This document shows positions 55,950-64,000 of a stretch of 64,000 nt of DNA, one piece after another; position 1 is the stretch's first letter, and every line of letters begins with the position of its first letter. Source of the DNA: Bowmanella yangjiangensis (lineage in GTDB: Bacteria; Pseudomonadota; Gammaproteobacteria; Enterobacterales; Alteromonadaceae). The stretch covers positions 122,859 to 186,858 of the forward strand of contig NZ_JAFKCS010000005.1 in the NCBI RefSeq assembly GCF_017255015.1, in the 5' to 3' direction. The notes under the pieces are model-generated. The model was given only the letters and a program-made list of their open reading frames with translations. It was not told the origin of the DNA and did not search any database. Position numbers and translations under genes: made by a program.

Positions 55950-56063
55950 TAAGGCCAGTTCCCGCTCTGTCCTGCATGCAAGAAATTAGTTTCTTTTCTC
56001 AACATTCGTTAAACACATGAATACATTGCTCCTGCTGATATCTTCGTCTGTACAGAGGCTCTA

Positions 56064-57287
56064 TTAGCCATTCAGGCCAAACGGGTCATCTATGCTGTGG
56101 CTGGGCTTTGTAAACCAGCGTGGGCCTTGTTCTGTCATATAGAAATGATCTTCCAGGCGCACTCCAAATTCATTGGGGGCGACAATCATTGGTTCATTGG
56201 AAAAGCACATGCCCGGTGCTAGCGGCAGGGTGTTACCACCGACCAGATAAGGCCATTCATGAATATCCATGCCAATGCCATGGCCGGTACGATGGGGCAA
56301 ACCCGGCAACTGGTAGTCCGGGCCCAGACCACTTTGTGCCAGCGCCTGTCTGGCTGCTTTGTCTACCTCTTCACAAGCCACGCCCAGTTTGGCGGCGTTA
56401 AACGCGGCGGCCTGGGCCTGCTGCTCGGCAAGCCATAGCTCGCGCTGACGGGCACTGGCCTCGCCAAACACATAAGTGCGGGTAATGTCCGACAGGTAGT
56501 CATGCACCTTACAGCCGGTATCAATTAGCACCATATCGCCTTGTTTCAGATGCTGGGCATGCTTTACCCCATGAGGAAAGGAGGTGGCCACACCAAACAG
56601 CACAATACAGAAATACGAGCCCGGCGCGCCAACCTGCTTATGCGCCTGATGAATAAACTGCTCGACTTCTGTGGTACTGATACCTTCGCACAGAATACTG
56701 GCTGCGGCCTTATGCACTGCAAGTGTCATATCCATGGCGCGTTGCATCAGGGCAATCTCGGCCGGGGATTTACGCATTCTACAGTGAGCCGTCACCGCTT
56801 TGGCGTTGATCAGAGTTAAGCCCTGCTGTAACTGGTTGATACCATCAAAAATAAAAAACTGCGCGCTTTCATCGATACTGATGGTAGCTTGGGCCTGAAT
56901 ACCCATGTTCTCCAATACCTGAAGAAACAGTGCATAAGGCGATTCATGTTCATGCCAGGGGTTAATCTTGCCGGGTATCTGCATAAAGTCATTCAGGCTG
57001 CCAATTTCAAAGTAGGGGGCAATAAATTCCAGCTCGCCCTTGGCTGGCAGGATAGCGCCCACCATGCGTTCGCTGGCGTACCAGCGCAGGCCAGTGAAAT
57101 ACATCAGATTGGTACCGGCATTCAGATAAATGGCATCTATGTCATTGGCCTGCATATAAGCCTGAGCCTTGGCGATACGGGCATGAAATTCCTGGATGCC
57201 GATAGGCTGCAGGTCGGTGGTCATATCCGATAAGGTGGCCAGCGCTTGTTCCGGCGTTTTTCCACCGATACCTGGTGTATTAAACAT
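56064..57287 (-). CDS. M24 family metallopeptidase (aminopeptidase P/prolidase-like)
   Basis: This 407-residue protein has a creatinase-type N-terminal domain and a pita-bread C-terminal domain. All five metal ligands are visible: Asp in LIDTGCKVHDYLSDITRTY (two), His in RTGHGIGMD, Glu in SNEPMIV and Glu in RLEDHFY. Such enzymes cleave X-Pro or Xaa-Hyp bonds. It lies last in the minus-strand arm of the hydroxyproline locus, so it probably frees Pro/Hyp from collagen-type peptides; this is inference from context. There is no signal peptide. AGGAG precedes the ATG. Confidence 0.82.
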   Translation of the reverse strand: MFNTPGIGGKTPEQALATLSDMTTDLQPIGIQEFHARIAKAQAYMQANDIDAIYLNAGTNLMYFTGLRWYASERMVGAILPAKGELEFIAPYFEIGSLNDFMQIPGKINPWHEHESPYALFLQVLENMGIQAQATISIDESAQFFIFDGINQLQQGLTLINAKAVTAHCRMRKSPAEIALMQRAMDMTLAVHKAAASILCEGISTTEVEQFIHQAHKQVGAPGSYFCIVLFGVATSFPHGVKHAQHLKQGDMVLIDTGCKVHDYLSDITRTYVFGEASARQRELWLAEQQAQAAAFNAAKLGVACEEVDKAARQALAQSGLGPDYQLPGLPHRTGHGIGMDIHEWPYLVGGNTLPLAPGMCFSNEPMIVAPNEFGVRLEDHFYMTEQGPRWFTKPSHSIDDPFGLNG

Positions 57288-57299
57288 GTTTTTCTCCTG

Positions 57300-58541
57300 T
57301 CAGTTAAAACGACTGATGCAATAAGGCTGCATATTAATGTCGGGCTGTTGGCCTGCCACCAGTTGCGTGAGTAACCTGGCCGTAACGGCGCCCTGGGTTA
57401 GTCCTAAATGCTGGTGACCAAAGGCCAGGTACAAATGCGGGTGGTTGGGTGCCTGACCCAGCACCGGCAAGGAGTCCGGCAGCGACGGACGCATACCCAT
57501 CCAGCGGCTGCCCATCTGGGTATCGGGCAAGTCCTTCAATAGCGCCTTGGCGTGCGGCAGTAGGCAATCGGCCCGCCGATTATCCATTTCCCGCTCCAAA
57601 CCGGCAAATTCTACCGTGCCGGCCAGACGCAAACCGCCGCTCATGGGAGTCATAATAAATTTACGCTCCGCAGAGGCCACTGGCCGACTGATGGGGTTGT
57701 CGACTGGCAGCATCAGGTGATATCCGCGTTCGGTATCCAGCGGCACTTTATAGCGAAGGGGGGCCAGTAATTTTTTCGACCAGGCGCCAGCGCAGAGCAG
57801 TGCTTTGTTAAACTCCTGGCTACCAGCTTGGCTGCGCACTTTAACGCCATGCTGATGATGTTCAAGTGCCAGTACATCCTGTTCCAATAACCTGCCGCCA
57901 AGGGCGATAAAGTGTTTAGCCAGGCTCAGACATAAGTGTTCCGGGTCGAGGCTGTGCCCCACTTCTTCAAAGAAAAATGCTGATTGCACCCGTTCCGACA
58001 ATGCCGGCTCCAGGGCCAGAGCTTGCTGGCGGTCCAGCCATTGCAGTTTCACCCCTTCGGCCTTAAATGCCTCAAATTCCCGCTTAATCTGCTCGGGCTT
58101 GGTGTCTTCAAAGGTCAGCAGACTGCCGTTCTTTTTAAGCAGGTGGACTAAACCGGCATCGGCCAATAAGGCATCATAAGCAGGCAGGGCCAGCTGGTTA
58201 AGGGCTTTAAGCGCCTGAGTATGGCGACGAAAGCGCTGGCTGCGCATATTCCAGGCAAAGCGCATAAACCAGGGCATGGCGCGCAGCAGATAAGACCAGC
58301 GAATTCGCAACGGACCGGTGGGATTGAGTAACATAGACGGCAGTTGCATCAGCAACCGTTTATCCGCCAGCGGGAAGACCTGTTCGGTGGCAAAATGCCC
58401 GGCATTGCCGTAAGAGCATTCTTTGGCAATACCTTTGCGGTCAATTAAGGTCACGGCGAAACCTTGTTTTTGCAGCGACAAGGCGCAGCAAATACCGATA
58501 ACACCAGCGCCGATAACGGCGATTGTTTGCGGCTGTTGCAT
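57300..58541 (-). CDS. FAD-dependent D-amino acid dehydrogenase (DadA-type), probable D-hydroxyproline dehydrogenase
   Basis: This 413-residue protein from ATG 58541 (AGGTAATCCC upstream) has an N-terminal Rossmann FAD loop (IAVIGAGVIGICCALSL) and the DAO-family C-terminal GLTQGAVTARLL loop. In this locus it should oxidise cis-4-hydroxy-D-proline, the epimerase product, to 1-pyrroline-4-hydroxy-2-carboxylate, passing electrons to the respiratory chain. It starts five bases after the stop of the dehydratase gene, so it is co-transcribed. Substrate assigned by context. Confidence 0.82.
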   Translation of the reverse strand: MQQPQTIAVIGAGVIGICCALSLQKQGFAVTLIDRKGIAKECSYGNAGHFATEQVFPLADKRLLMQLPSMLLNPTGPLRIRWSYLLRAMPWFMRFAWNMRSQRFRRHTQALKALNQLALPAYDALLADAGLVHLLKKNGSLLTFEDTKPEQIKREFEAFKAEGVKLQWLDRQQALALEPALSERVQSAFFFEEVGHSLDPEHLCLSLAKHFIALGGRLLEQDVLALEHHQHGVKVRSQAGSQEFNKALLCAGAWSKKLLAPLRYKVPLDTERGYHLMLPVDNPISRPVASAERKFIMTPMSGGLRLAGTVEFAGLEREMDNRRADCLLPHAKALLKDLPDTQMGSRWMGMRPSLPDSLPVLGQAPNHPHLYLAFGHQHLGLTQGAVTARLLTQLVAGQQPDINMQPYCISRFN

Positions 58542-58545
58542 GGGA

Positions 58546-59571
58546 TTACCTGATAAAAAAGCCTTGTGGAAAGGGATCTTGCGCATGCAGCATAAAGCGG
58601 TGCTCGCCGGTGATATAAGCCCGGCCAGACACCCTGGGGATCACGGCCTGGAACGGCCCGAAGATCTGCTCATGGCTGATACTCACCGACATGGTGCTAC
58701 CAATAATGCTTTCAATCTGAATCGGTGCGCTGCCGCTCCAGGCGGCTTTGTACCTCAGCAGCGCGGCCCGGCCACTGACGCCGGTACCGGTGGGGGAGCG
58801 ATCCAACTCACCGTCGGCAAAGATGCAAACGTGCCGCGAGTGGCTGGTTGAATGTTCAACCTTATCAGAGGTGAAAATCACTCCATACAAAAAACCTAAG
58901 TCGGCTTCTTCAGGGTGTATTAGCTGATGCCTGGGCATAATAGCCTGCTTCAGGCGGCGGCCTAAGTCTATCAACTGCCTGGCATTGGCCACGCTGCAGT
59001 CCAGCCCTAGTTTATCGGCATCAACGTAAGCATAGTAGGCACCGCCAAAGGCAATATCGTAGTCCACCCGGCCAACGCCGGGCAGCTCAATATACTGGTG
59101 GGTAGCTTCGACAAACGAGGGCACGCAATCAAAGCTGACATGCAGCTTATCCTGTTGCATTTCTGCATAAGCCTGAATACGCCCGGCCGGTGCATCGATG
59201 CGCACTGTGGCCGGATGGGTCAGCGAGATTGCACCGGTTTCGGCTAGTGCCGTCACCAGGGCCAGAATGCCATGGCCGCACATGCTGGAATAGCCTTCAT
59301 TGTGCATAAACAACACGCCCATATCGCCATCCCCGCTGACCGGCTCGGTTATCAGCGCCCCGTACATATCCGCATGGCCCCTGGGCTCATACATCAATAG
59401 CTGGCGCAGATGATCCAGGTTGGCCATCAGATAACGACGTTTGGCCAGCATGCTATTGCCAGGGATAGATGGGTAGCCGGACAACACAATACGCAAGGGT
59501 TCACCTGCGGTATGTAGGTCCAGGCAATGCAACTGTGGGTAGCCGCGCAGGTTTTCGGGGCGGACTTGCAT
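58546..59571 (-). CDS. trans-3-hydroxy-L-proline dehydratase (proline racemase family, Cys/Thr type)
   Basis: This 341-residue member of the proline racemase superfamily has a first active-site residue of Cys98 (SSMCGHG), but the second position is Thr261 (DRSPTGTG) instead of Cys. The Cys/Thr pair is the established mark of trans-3-hydroxy-L-proline dehydratase, which forms 1-pyrroline-2-carboxylate. It heads the minus-strand arm, divergent from the deaminase gene across 88 bases that contain a palindrome. The 1-pyrroline-2-carboxylate reductase that would complete this branch is not in the window. Confidence 0.85.
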   Translation of the reverse strand: MQVRPENLRGYPQLHCLDLHTAGEPLRIVLSGYPSIPGNSMLAKRRYLMANLDHLRQLLMYEPRGHADMYGALITEPVSGDGDMGVLFMHNEGYSSMCGHGILALVTALAETGAISLTHPATVRIDAPAGRIQAYAEMQQDKLHVSFDCVPSFVEATHQYIELPGVGRVDYDIAFGGAYYAYVDADKLGLDCSVANARQLIDLGRRLKQAIMPRHQLIHPEEADLGFLYGVIFTSDKVEHSTSHSRHVCIFADGELDRSPTGTGVSGRAALLRYKAAWSGSAPIQIESIIGSTMSVSISHEQIFGPFQAVIPRVSGRAYITGEHRFMLHAQDPFPQGFFIR

Positions 59572-59659
59572 AAAGATCCTTGCTGAAAATCGATATATTG
59601 AATATTGTATACAAAATACATATGATGCAAGAAATTTTCACCAGCAGAGGTAATTCACT
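59572..59659. promoter_or_regulatory. Divergent promoter of the hydroxyproline locus with palindromic operator
   Basis: The 88-base region between the two arms has a perfect palindrome TTGTATACAA at 59605-59614. FCD-type GntR regulators typically bind short palindromes of the form TTGTATACAA, and such a regulator is encoded at 63358. The palindrome is centrally placed to control both arms. Binding is inferred. Confidence 0.65.
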
Positions 59660-60574
59660 ATGTCTATCAACTGGCAGGGCGTGTATCCCGCCGTCACCAC
59701 ACAATTTAATAGCGACGACTCCATTAATATCGACAGTACCCAACGTATGTTGGATGAGCTGATTAAAGACGGGGTAAACGGCATCATTGCCTGCGGTACG
59801 GTCGGCGAAAACTGCTCACTGCGCGCCGATGAAAAACGCACGGTATTGCGCGCCGCCAAAGAAGTAATTAATGGCCGTGTGCCGCTGATTAGCGGTGTGG
59901 CCGAAACCACCACCCGTTTTGCCATGGAGTTTTGCCAGGATGCCGAGAAAATCGGGGTCGATGGCGTGATGGTTCTGCCTGGCATGGTGTATCGCTCCAC
60001 CGAACGTGAAGCCATTCATCACTATCAGCAGGTTGCCCGTAATACCGTGCTGCCGATTATGATCTACAACAACCCGGTCACTTACGGAGTGGATATTGGT
60101 ATTGAAGGCATGGGGATATTGGCCGAAGAGCAGAATATTGTGGCGGTTAAGGAGTCCACCGCTGATACACGTCGTATCACCGAGCTGTTTAATGCTTTTG
60201 AAAATCGTTTTACCGTCTTCAGCGGCGTAGACGATATCGCTCTGGAAAGCCTGATGCTGGGCGCGGTGGGCTGGATTTCCGGTCTGACCAATGTGTTCCC
60301 CCGTGAATCTGTGGCTATTTATAAACTGGCCAAGGCCGGTCGCTATGCCGAAGCGCTGGAGATCTGGCGCTGGTTCCTGCCGCTGCTGCGTCTGGATACC
60401 ATACCCACCCTGGTGCAATGCATTAAATTTGCCGAGCAACTGGCTGGTCGCGGTGTTGAGCATGTGCGTGCGCCCAGACTGCCACTGCCACAGGATGAAA
60501 AACAGCGCATTCAGGCCATGTTCGATACCGCCATGCAAAACCGTATCGACCTTAGCAAATTCAACCTGGACTGA
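59660..60574 (+). CDS. DapA-family 1-pyrroline-4-hydroxy-2-carboxylate deaminase
   Basis: This 304-residue TIM-barrel protein of the dihydrodipicolinate synthase/N-acetylneuraminate lyase family has Schiff-base Lys164 (VAVKEST) and catalytic Tyr136 (MIYNNPV), with a GTVGENCSL substrate loop. In the hydroxyproline pathway this family member deaminates the cyclic imine to 2,5-dioxopentanoate. The assignment is by gene context: epimerase next door and semialdehyde dehydrogenase following. AGAGG precedes the ATG. Confidence 0.87.
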   Translation: MSINWQGVYPAVTTQFNSDDSINIDSTQRMLDELIKDGVNGIIACGTVGENCSLRADEKRTVLRAAKEVINGRVPLISGVAETTTRFAMEFCQDAEKIGVDGVMVLPGMVYRSTEREAIHHYQQVARNTVLPIMIYNNPVTYGVDIGIEGMGILAEEQNIVAVKESTADTRRITELFNAFENRFTVFSGVDDIALESLMLGAVGWISGLTNVFPRESVAIYKLAKAGRYAEALEIWRWFLPLLRLDTIPTLVQCIKFAEQLAGRGVEHVRAPRLPLPQDEKQRIQAMFDTAMQNRIDLSKFNLD

Positions 60575-60577
60575 TAT

Positions 60578-61579
60578 ATGCGTAAAGGGACGTTTTTCTG
60601 CATCGACGGCCACACCTGCGGTAATCCGGTCAGACTGGTGACCAGCGGTCATCCCAATCTAAAAGGGCAGACCATGAGTGACAAGCGCCAGGACTTTCTG
60701 GCCCATTATGATTGGATCCGCCAGGCTCTGATGTTTGAGCCCAAAGGCCACGACATGATGTCCGGCTCGTTTCTGTATCCGCCGGTGAGCGAAGATGCTG
60801 ATGCCGCCATCCTGTTTATTGAGACCTCTGGCTGTTTGCCTATGTGCGGACACGGCACTATCGGCACTGTTACCTTTGCCCTGGAGCAGGGGTTGCTGAC
60901 ACCTAAAGTGGCCGGGCAACTGCTGCTGGATGTACCCGCTGGGCAGATTCGGGTGGAGTATCAGCAGCAGGGCGATAAGGTGGAGTGGGTGCGGATTTAT
61001 AATGTCCCGGCTTATCTGGCCTACCAGGATATTCAGGTGAATGTACCTGGCCTGGGCGAGCTGACAGTGGATATCGCCTACGGCGGCAACTTTTACATTA
61101 TTGTTGAACCACAGGCGAATTTTCCCGGCATTCAGCACTGGTCGGCGGCGCAAGTCCTGCACTTCAGCCCGTTGGTCAGACAGGCGATTAATCAGCAACT
61201 GGACTGTATTCATCCGCAGGATGTCACGGTATGCGGGGCGTCCCATTTGCTCTGGACCGGGCAGCCGAAAACCCCTGGCTCTCATGCTGCCAATGCAGTG
61301 TTTTATGGCGACAAGGCCATTGATCGGTCCCCTTGCGGCACCGGCACCAGCGCCAGAATGGCGCAGCTGTATGCCAAAGGTAAGCTGCGGGTGGGCGAAG
61401 ACTTTGTGCACGAAAGCTATATCGGCAGTCAGTTTGTCGGGCGGGTAGAGGGGCTGAGTCAGGTTGGCAATTACCCGGCAATTCTACCCAGCATTCGCGG
61501 CTGGGCCAGGGCCACCGGGCAAAACTGCATCTATGTGGATGACAGCGACCCTTATGCGCTGGGATTTCAAGTTATTTAG
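60578..61579 (+). CDS. 4-hydroxyproline 2-epimerase (proline racemase family, Cys/Cys type)
   Basis: This 333-residue proline racemase homologue has both catalytic cysteines: Cys90 in LPMCGHG and Cys253 in DRSPCGTG. With the hydroxyproline context this fits 4-hydroxyproline 2-epimerase, which interconverts trans-4-hydroxy-L-proline and cis-4-hydroxy-D-proline. It starts three bases after the deaminase stop, so translation is probably coupled. A true proline racemase is the alternative. Confidence 0.88.
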   Translation: MRKGTFFCIDGHTCGNPVRLVTSGHPNLKGQTMSDKRQDFLAHYDWIRQALMFEPKGHDMMSGSFLYPPVSEDADAAILFIETSGCLPMCGHGTIGTVTFALEQGLLTPKVAGQLLLDVPAGQIRVEYQQQGDKVEWVRIYNVPAYLAYQDIQVNVPGLGELTVDIAYGGNFYIIVEPQANFPGIQHWSAAQVLHFSPLVRQAINQQLDCIHPQDVTVCGASHLLWTGQPKTPGSHAANAVFYGDKAIDRSPCGTGTSARMAQLYAKGKLRVGEDFVHESYIGSQFVGRVEGLSQVGNYPAILPSIRGWARATGQNCIYVDDSDPYALGFQVI

Positions 61580-61637
61580 GGTGCCATCAGAGGGATCCGG
61601 GCCGTTTCAGGAAGGAAACAAATCAGAGGAGAACGAC

Positions 61638-63125
61638 ATGAACTTAACAGGTAAAAGTCTGATTGCAGGCAAATGGCTGGGGGAAGAAAGCCAGACGGTA
61701 TTTTATGCCTTTAACCCTGCGCGTAATGAACCGATGCAACAGGTGTTTTTTAATGCCAGTGCTGAGCAAACAAAATTGGCCTGCAGCGCCGCCCAGCAAG
61801 CGTTTTTAGCCTACCGGCGCACGTCAGCGGCCCAGCGCGCGGCCTTTTTATGTGCCATTGCAGATGAAATTGCAGGACTGGGTGACGCGCTGCTTACCCT
61901 GACCCACGAAGAAACCAATCTGCCTATGGCCAGACTGACGGGGGAGCGTGGCCGCACGATGGGACAGTTGCGCGCATTTGCCAGCCATTTACAAGACAGC
62001 TCAGTGGTGTTGCAAGAACAGGCTGAGCCGAATTGCCAACCTTTGCCCAAACCAGCGTTTACCTTGACTCAACTGCCCCTGGGGCCGGTGGCGGTATTTG
62101 GCGCGTCAAACTTTCCTTATGCCTTTTCTACGTTGGGCGGCGATACGGCGGCAGCACTGGCGGCCGGTTGCCCTGTGGTGGTAAAAGGTCATCCGGCTCA
62201 CCCCGGCACCAGCGAATTAATGGCCCTGGCCATTGCCAGGGCCATTGAAACCTGCGGTATGCCACCTGGGGTATTTTCCTTACTACAAACCAATCAGGTG
62301 GACTTGGCTCATCAGTTGGTGGCCGACCCACATATTCAGGCTGTGGGATTCACCGGCTCTTTGGCGGTGGCCAGGCATTTACAGCGTACTATTTCTGAAC
62401 GTGAGCAGCCCATTCCTTTATATGCCGAGCTTGGCAGTGTTAATCCGCAGGTGCTGTTACCTGAGCAGATAGCCGAGCGGGGCAAGGCTCTGGCTGAGCA
62501 GCTTTGCCAGTCGTTACTCATGGGCAATGGTCAGTTCTGTACCAGTCCGGGTCTGTGGCTGGTGCCGCAGGACAATGCAGCATTTGCCGCAAGGGTTAAG
62601 GCGTTTCTGGCAGAGCAGCCGTCAGATACCTTGCTGACGCCAGGTATTCTGCGTACTTACCAAAGTCAGACCCAGTCGTTGGCCATGAATAGCCGCTTGC
62701 AGCAGCTTGGCTTGGGGTCCTTGCAGCAGTCATATCATGCTCAGGCCATGGTTTTTGCCGTTAGCGCGGCAGATTTTCTGGCCAATCCGCAATTGCAGCA
62801 GGAGGTGTTTGGCCCTTGCGCCCTGATGGTCAGTTACCAGGATCAGGCACAACTGTTAGCGCTGATTGCGTCGCTGGAGGGGCAACTCACCGCCAGTGTG
62901 CATGGCAGTGCCGGGGATATTGCCCAGGCTGATGAAGTAGTGGAGGCGTTAAGCTATAAAGTCGGGCGGCTTATTTATAATCAGATGCCAACCGGTGTTG
63001 AGGTGTGTGCGGCCATGAACCATGGGGGCCCTTATCCGGCCTCAACCGATGTGCGCTCCACTTCGGTGGGGCTGCAGGCAATGCAGCGCTTTTTACGCCC
63101 GCTTTGTGTGCAGAACGCATCCTGA
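61638..63125 (+). CDS. Aldehyde dehydrogenase, 2,5-dioxovalerate (alpha-ketoglutarate semialdehyde) type
   Basis: This 495-residue NAD(P)-dependent aldehyde dehydrogenase from ATG 61638 has GAGGAG upstream. Catalytic Cys301 is in NGQFCTSPG, Glu264 in AELGS and Asn158 in GASNFP. The FPYAFSTLGGDTAAALAAGCPVVVK region is typical of the alpha-ketoglutarate semialdehyde dehydrogenase (type III) subgroup. It would complete conversion of hydroxyproline carbon to 2-oxoglutarate. The longer frame back to 61464 overlaps the epimerase and is not needed. Confidence 0.88.
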   Translation: MNLTGKSLIAGKWLGEESQTVFYAFNPARNEPMQQVFFNASAEQTKLACSAAQQAFLAYRRTSAAQRAAFLCAIADEIAGLGDALLTLTHEETNLPMARLTGERGRTMGQLRAFASHLQDSSVVLQEQAEPNCQPLPKPAFTLTQLPLGPVAVFGASNFPYAFSTLGGDTAAALAAGCPVVVKGHPAHPGTSELMALAIARAIETCGMPPGVFSLLQTNQVDLAHQLVADPHIQAVGFTGSLAVARHLQRTISEREQPIPLYAELGSVNPQVLLPEQIAERGKALAEQLCQSLLMGNGQFCTSPGLWLVPQDNAAFAARVKAFLAEQPSDTLLTPGILRTYQSQTQSLAMNSRLQQLGLGSLQQSYHAQAMVFAVSAADFLANPQLQQEVFGPCALMVSYQDQAQLLALIASLEGQLTASVHGSAGDIAQADEVVEALSYKVGRLIYNQMPTGVEVCAAMNHGGPYPASTDVRSTSVGLQAMQRFLRPLCVQNAS

Positions 63126-63357
63126 CAGGAGTGACGTTAGTTGGACAAAGGTAGATGCAATAAAGTCTGACTGTAGTCAGATTCACTTGGTTGTATCTAA
63201 TGGACGCGGAGCGATTCTGAGAACTACGTAGCTCGTAGCTCGCCGCCGAAATATGCTGCCAGGGAATGGCAGTTAATCAATATGTGATAGCGTCGCCTCT
63301 GGCGCTTGAATCTATGATCGGTATAATGTATGCGGTATGCAATCAGGAGCCATCATA
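63126..63357 (+). promoter_or_regulatory. Leader and promoter of the GntR gene
   Basis: A 16-base palindrome (TCTGACT-GT-AGTCAGA, 63166-63181) follows the dehydrogenase gene and may end its mRNA. A TATAAT hexamer is at 63322-63327. A direct repeat GTATGC-G-GTATGC (63328-63340) resembles half of the TTGTATACAA operator and could mediate autoregulation. Confidence 0.4.
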
Positions 63358-64000
63358 GTGATAGAACACAAAACCCGAACGCAATTGGTGGTGGAAGCTG
63401 TAAGAGAGAAGATCCTAAATTGCGAAATTAAGGCTGGGGAGTCCTTGCGTCAAGCTGCATTGGCGGAAGAGCTCAATGTCAGTCGTATCCCGGTCAGAGA
63501 GGCCTTGTTACAGCTAGAAGCCGAGGGTTTAGTTACTTTTGTGGCACATAAGGGTGCTACAGCAACCGAACTATCTGCTGCCCAGGTGGATGAGATATTC
63601 GAGCTACGAGCCTTGTTGGAAGCAGAGCTGCTGAAGTATTCCATCAGTAAGTTGACTGAGCAGGATTTTAAAGAGGCTCAGTCATTGCTCGATGAGCTGC
63701 AAAAGGCCATGGACAATGGCAACAGTCATTTGGCTACGGGTAATCTGAATACCCGTTTCCATGCCAAGTTGTATTGCCGGGCTCAGCGACCACAGACGGA
63801 AGAATTGGTAAGCATGCTGAACAAGAACTCCGAGCGTTACGTACGTATGCACATTATGTTGGCTGGCGGGCTTAAAACTGCGCCGGATGAACATAAAGAA
63901 TTACTTGCGTTATGCCAAGCTGGAGACAGTAAGAAGGCCTGTAACTTCCTAAAAAAGCACATCATTAGTGCTAAAGATGATATCAAAGCGCTACTGCTGA
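63358..64000 (+). CDS. GntR/FCD-family transcriptional regulator (3' end at window edge)
   Basis: The frame is open from GTG 63358 (AGGAGC seven bases upstream) to the window end, 214 codons, close to the usual length of about 220-230. It has an N-terminal winged helix of GntR type (LRQAALAEELNVSRIPVREALLQLEAEGLV) and a helical FCD ligand-binding domain. The FCD domain has the metal/ligand residues in EIFELRALLEAELL, NTRFHAKLYC and DEHKELLALC. It most likely controls the hydroxyproline genes next to it. Confidence 0.88.
   Translation, partial: MIEHKTRTQLVVEAVREKILNCEIKAGESLRQAALAEELNVSRIPVREALLQLEAEGLVTFVAHKGATATELSAAQVDEIFELRALLEAELLKYSISKLTEQDFKEAQSLLDELQKAMDNGNSHLATGNLNTRFHAKLYCRAQRPQTEELVSMLNKNSERYVRMHIMLAGGLKTAPDEHKELLALCQAGDSKKACNFLKKHIISAKDDIKALLL

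Noticed and set aside
59816-60652. 278-codon minus-strand ORF opposite the deaminase gene
   Set aside because: It is the antisense shadow of a gene with intact catalytic residues; its His/Gln-rich composition fits no family.
60659-61411. 250-codon minus-strand ORF opposite the epimerase gene
   Set aside because: Shadow of the epimerase; no family-like motifs and no ribosome site.

Overview
The window is a stretch of a gammaproteobacterial chromosome, most likely from the Alteromonadales (Alteromonadaceae-like). The evidence is the standard pepA-holC-valS block facing divergent lptF-lptG, together with parC, plsC and rraB, GTG/TTG starts with ordinary Shine-Dalgarno sites, and a CCA-encoding tRNA-Leu. 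Genus cannot be fixed by reading alone.

Region 1 (1-28.5 kb) is mostly core or conserved sequence. It holds the 3' part of parC, a YeiH-type exporter with its divergent LysR regulator, a decayed SPFH-type gene coupled to an exported amidohydrolase, an Hpt-HD-GYP signalling protein, plsC, rraB and an SPFH/small protein/Arc-like repressor operon. Next come a SYLF lipoprotein, a beta-propeller gene overlapping a MASE1-GGDEF cyclase, a ThrE-like exporter, RidA, an S9 peptidase, valS, holC, pepA, lptF and lptG. A cytochrome c lipoprotein, an RDD protein and an SMP-30-like protein follow, then tRNA-Leu(CAA).

Region 2 (28.5-51.6 kb) looks like an old tRNA-anchored island. It begins at intact tRNA-Leu(CAA) and ends at a degenerate copy of that tRNA's 3' 52 bases (45 of 52 identical) at 51541-51592. 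Inside are an EamA exporter, an AT-rich sensory cassette (two paralogous periplasmic binding proteins, a STAS-like protein, a Tsx/OmpK-like channel and a chemoreceptor), and a metabolite/redox cluster (two LysR regulators, EamA, PhzF, esterase-like, MBL-like, flavodoxin, YjeH-like permease, nitroreductase). There are also IS3-family debris in both orientations and a 1999-residue DUF4062/nSTAND NTPase. No integrase gene is visible.

Region 3 (51.6-56 kb) has a tight three-gene unit of unrecognised families: a membrane protein, a 596-residue protein and a probable lipoprotein. It is co-oriented with the STAND gene. A 56-residue ORF or gene remnant lies beyond it.

Region 4 (56-64 kb) is a hydroxyproline catabolic locus arranged around a divergent promoter. 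One arm has trans-3-hydroxyproline dehydratase (Cys/Thr), a DadA-type D-amino acid dehydrogenase and an M24 peptidase. The other has a DapA-type deaminase, 4-hydroxyproline 2-epimerase (Cys/Cys), an alpha-ketoglutarate semialdehyde dehydrogenase and a GntR/FCD regulator cut by the window end. Together these could convert Hyp peptides to 2-oxoglutarate.
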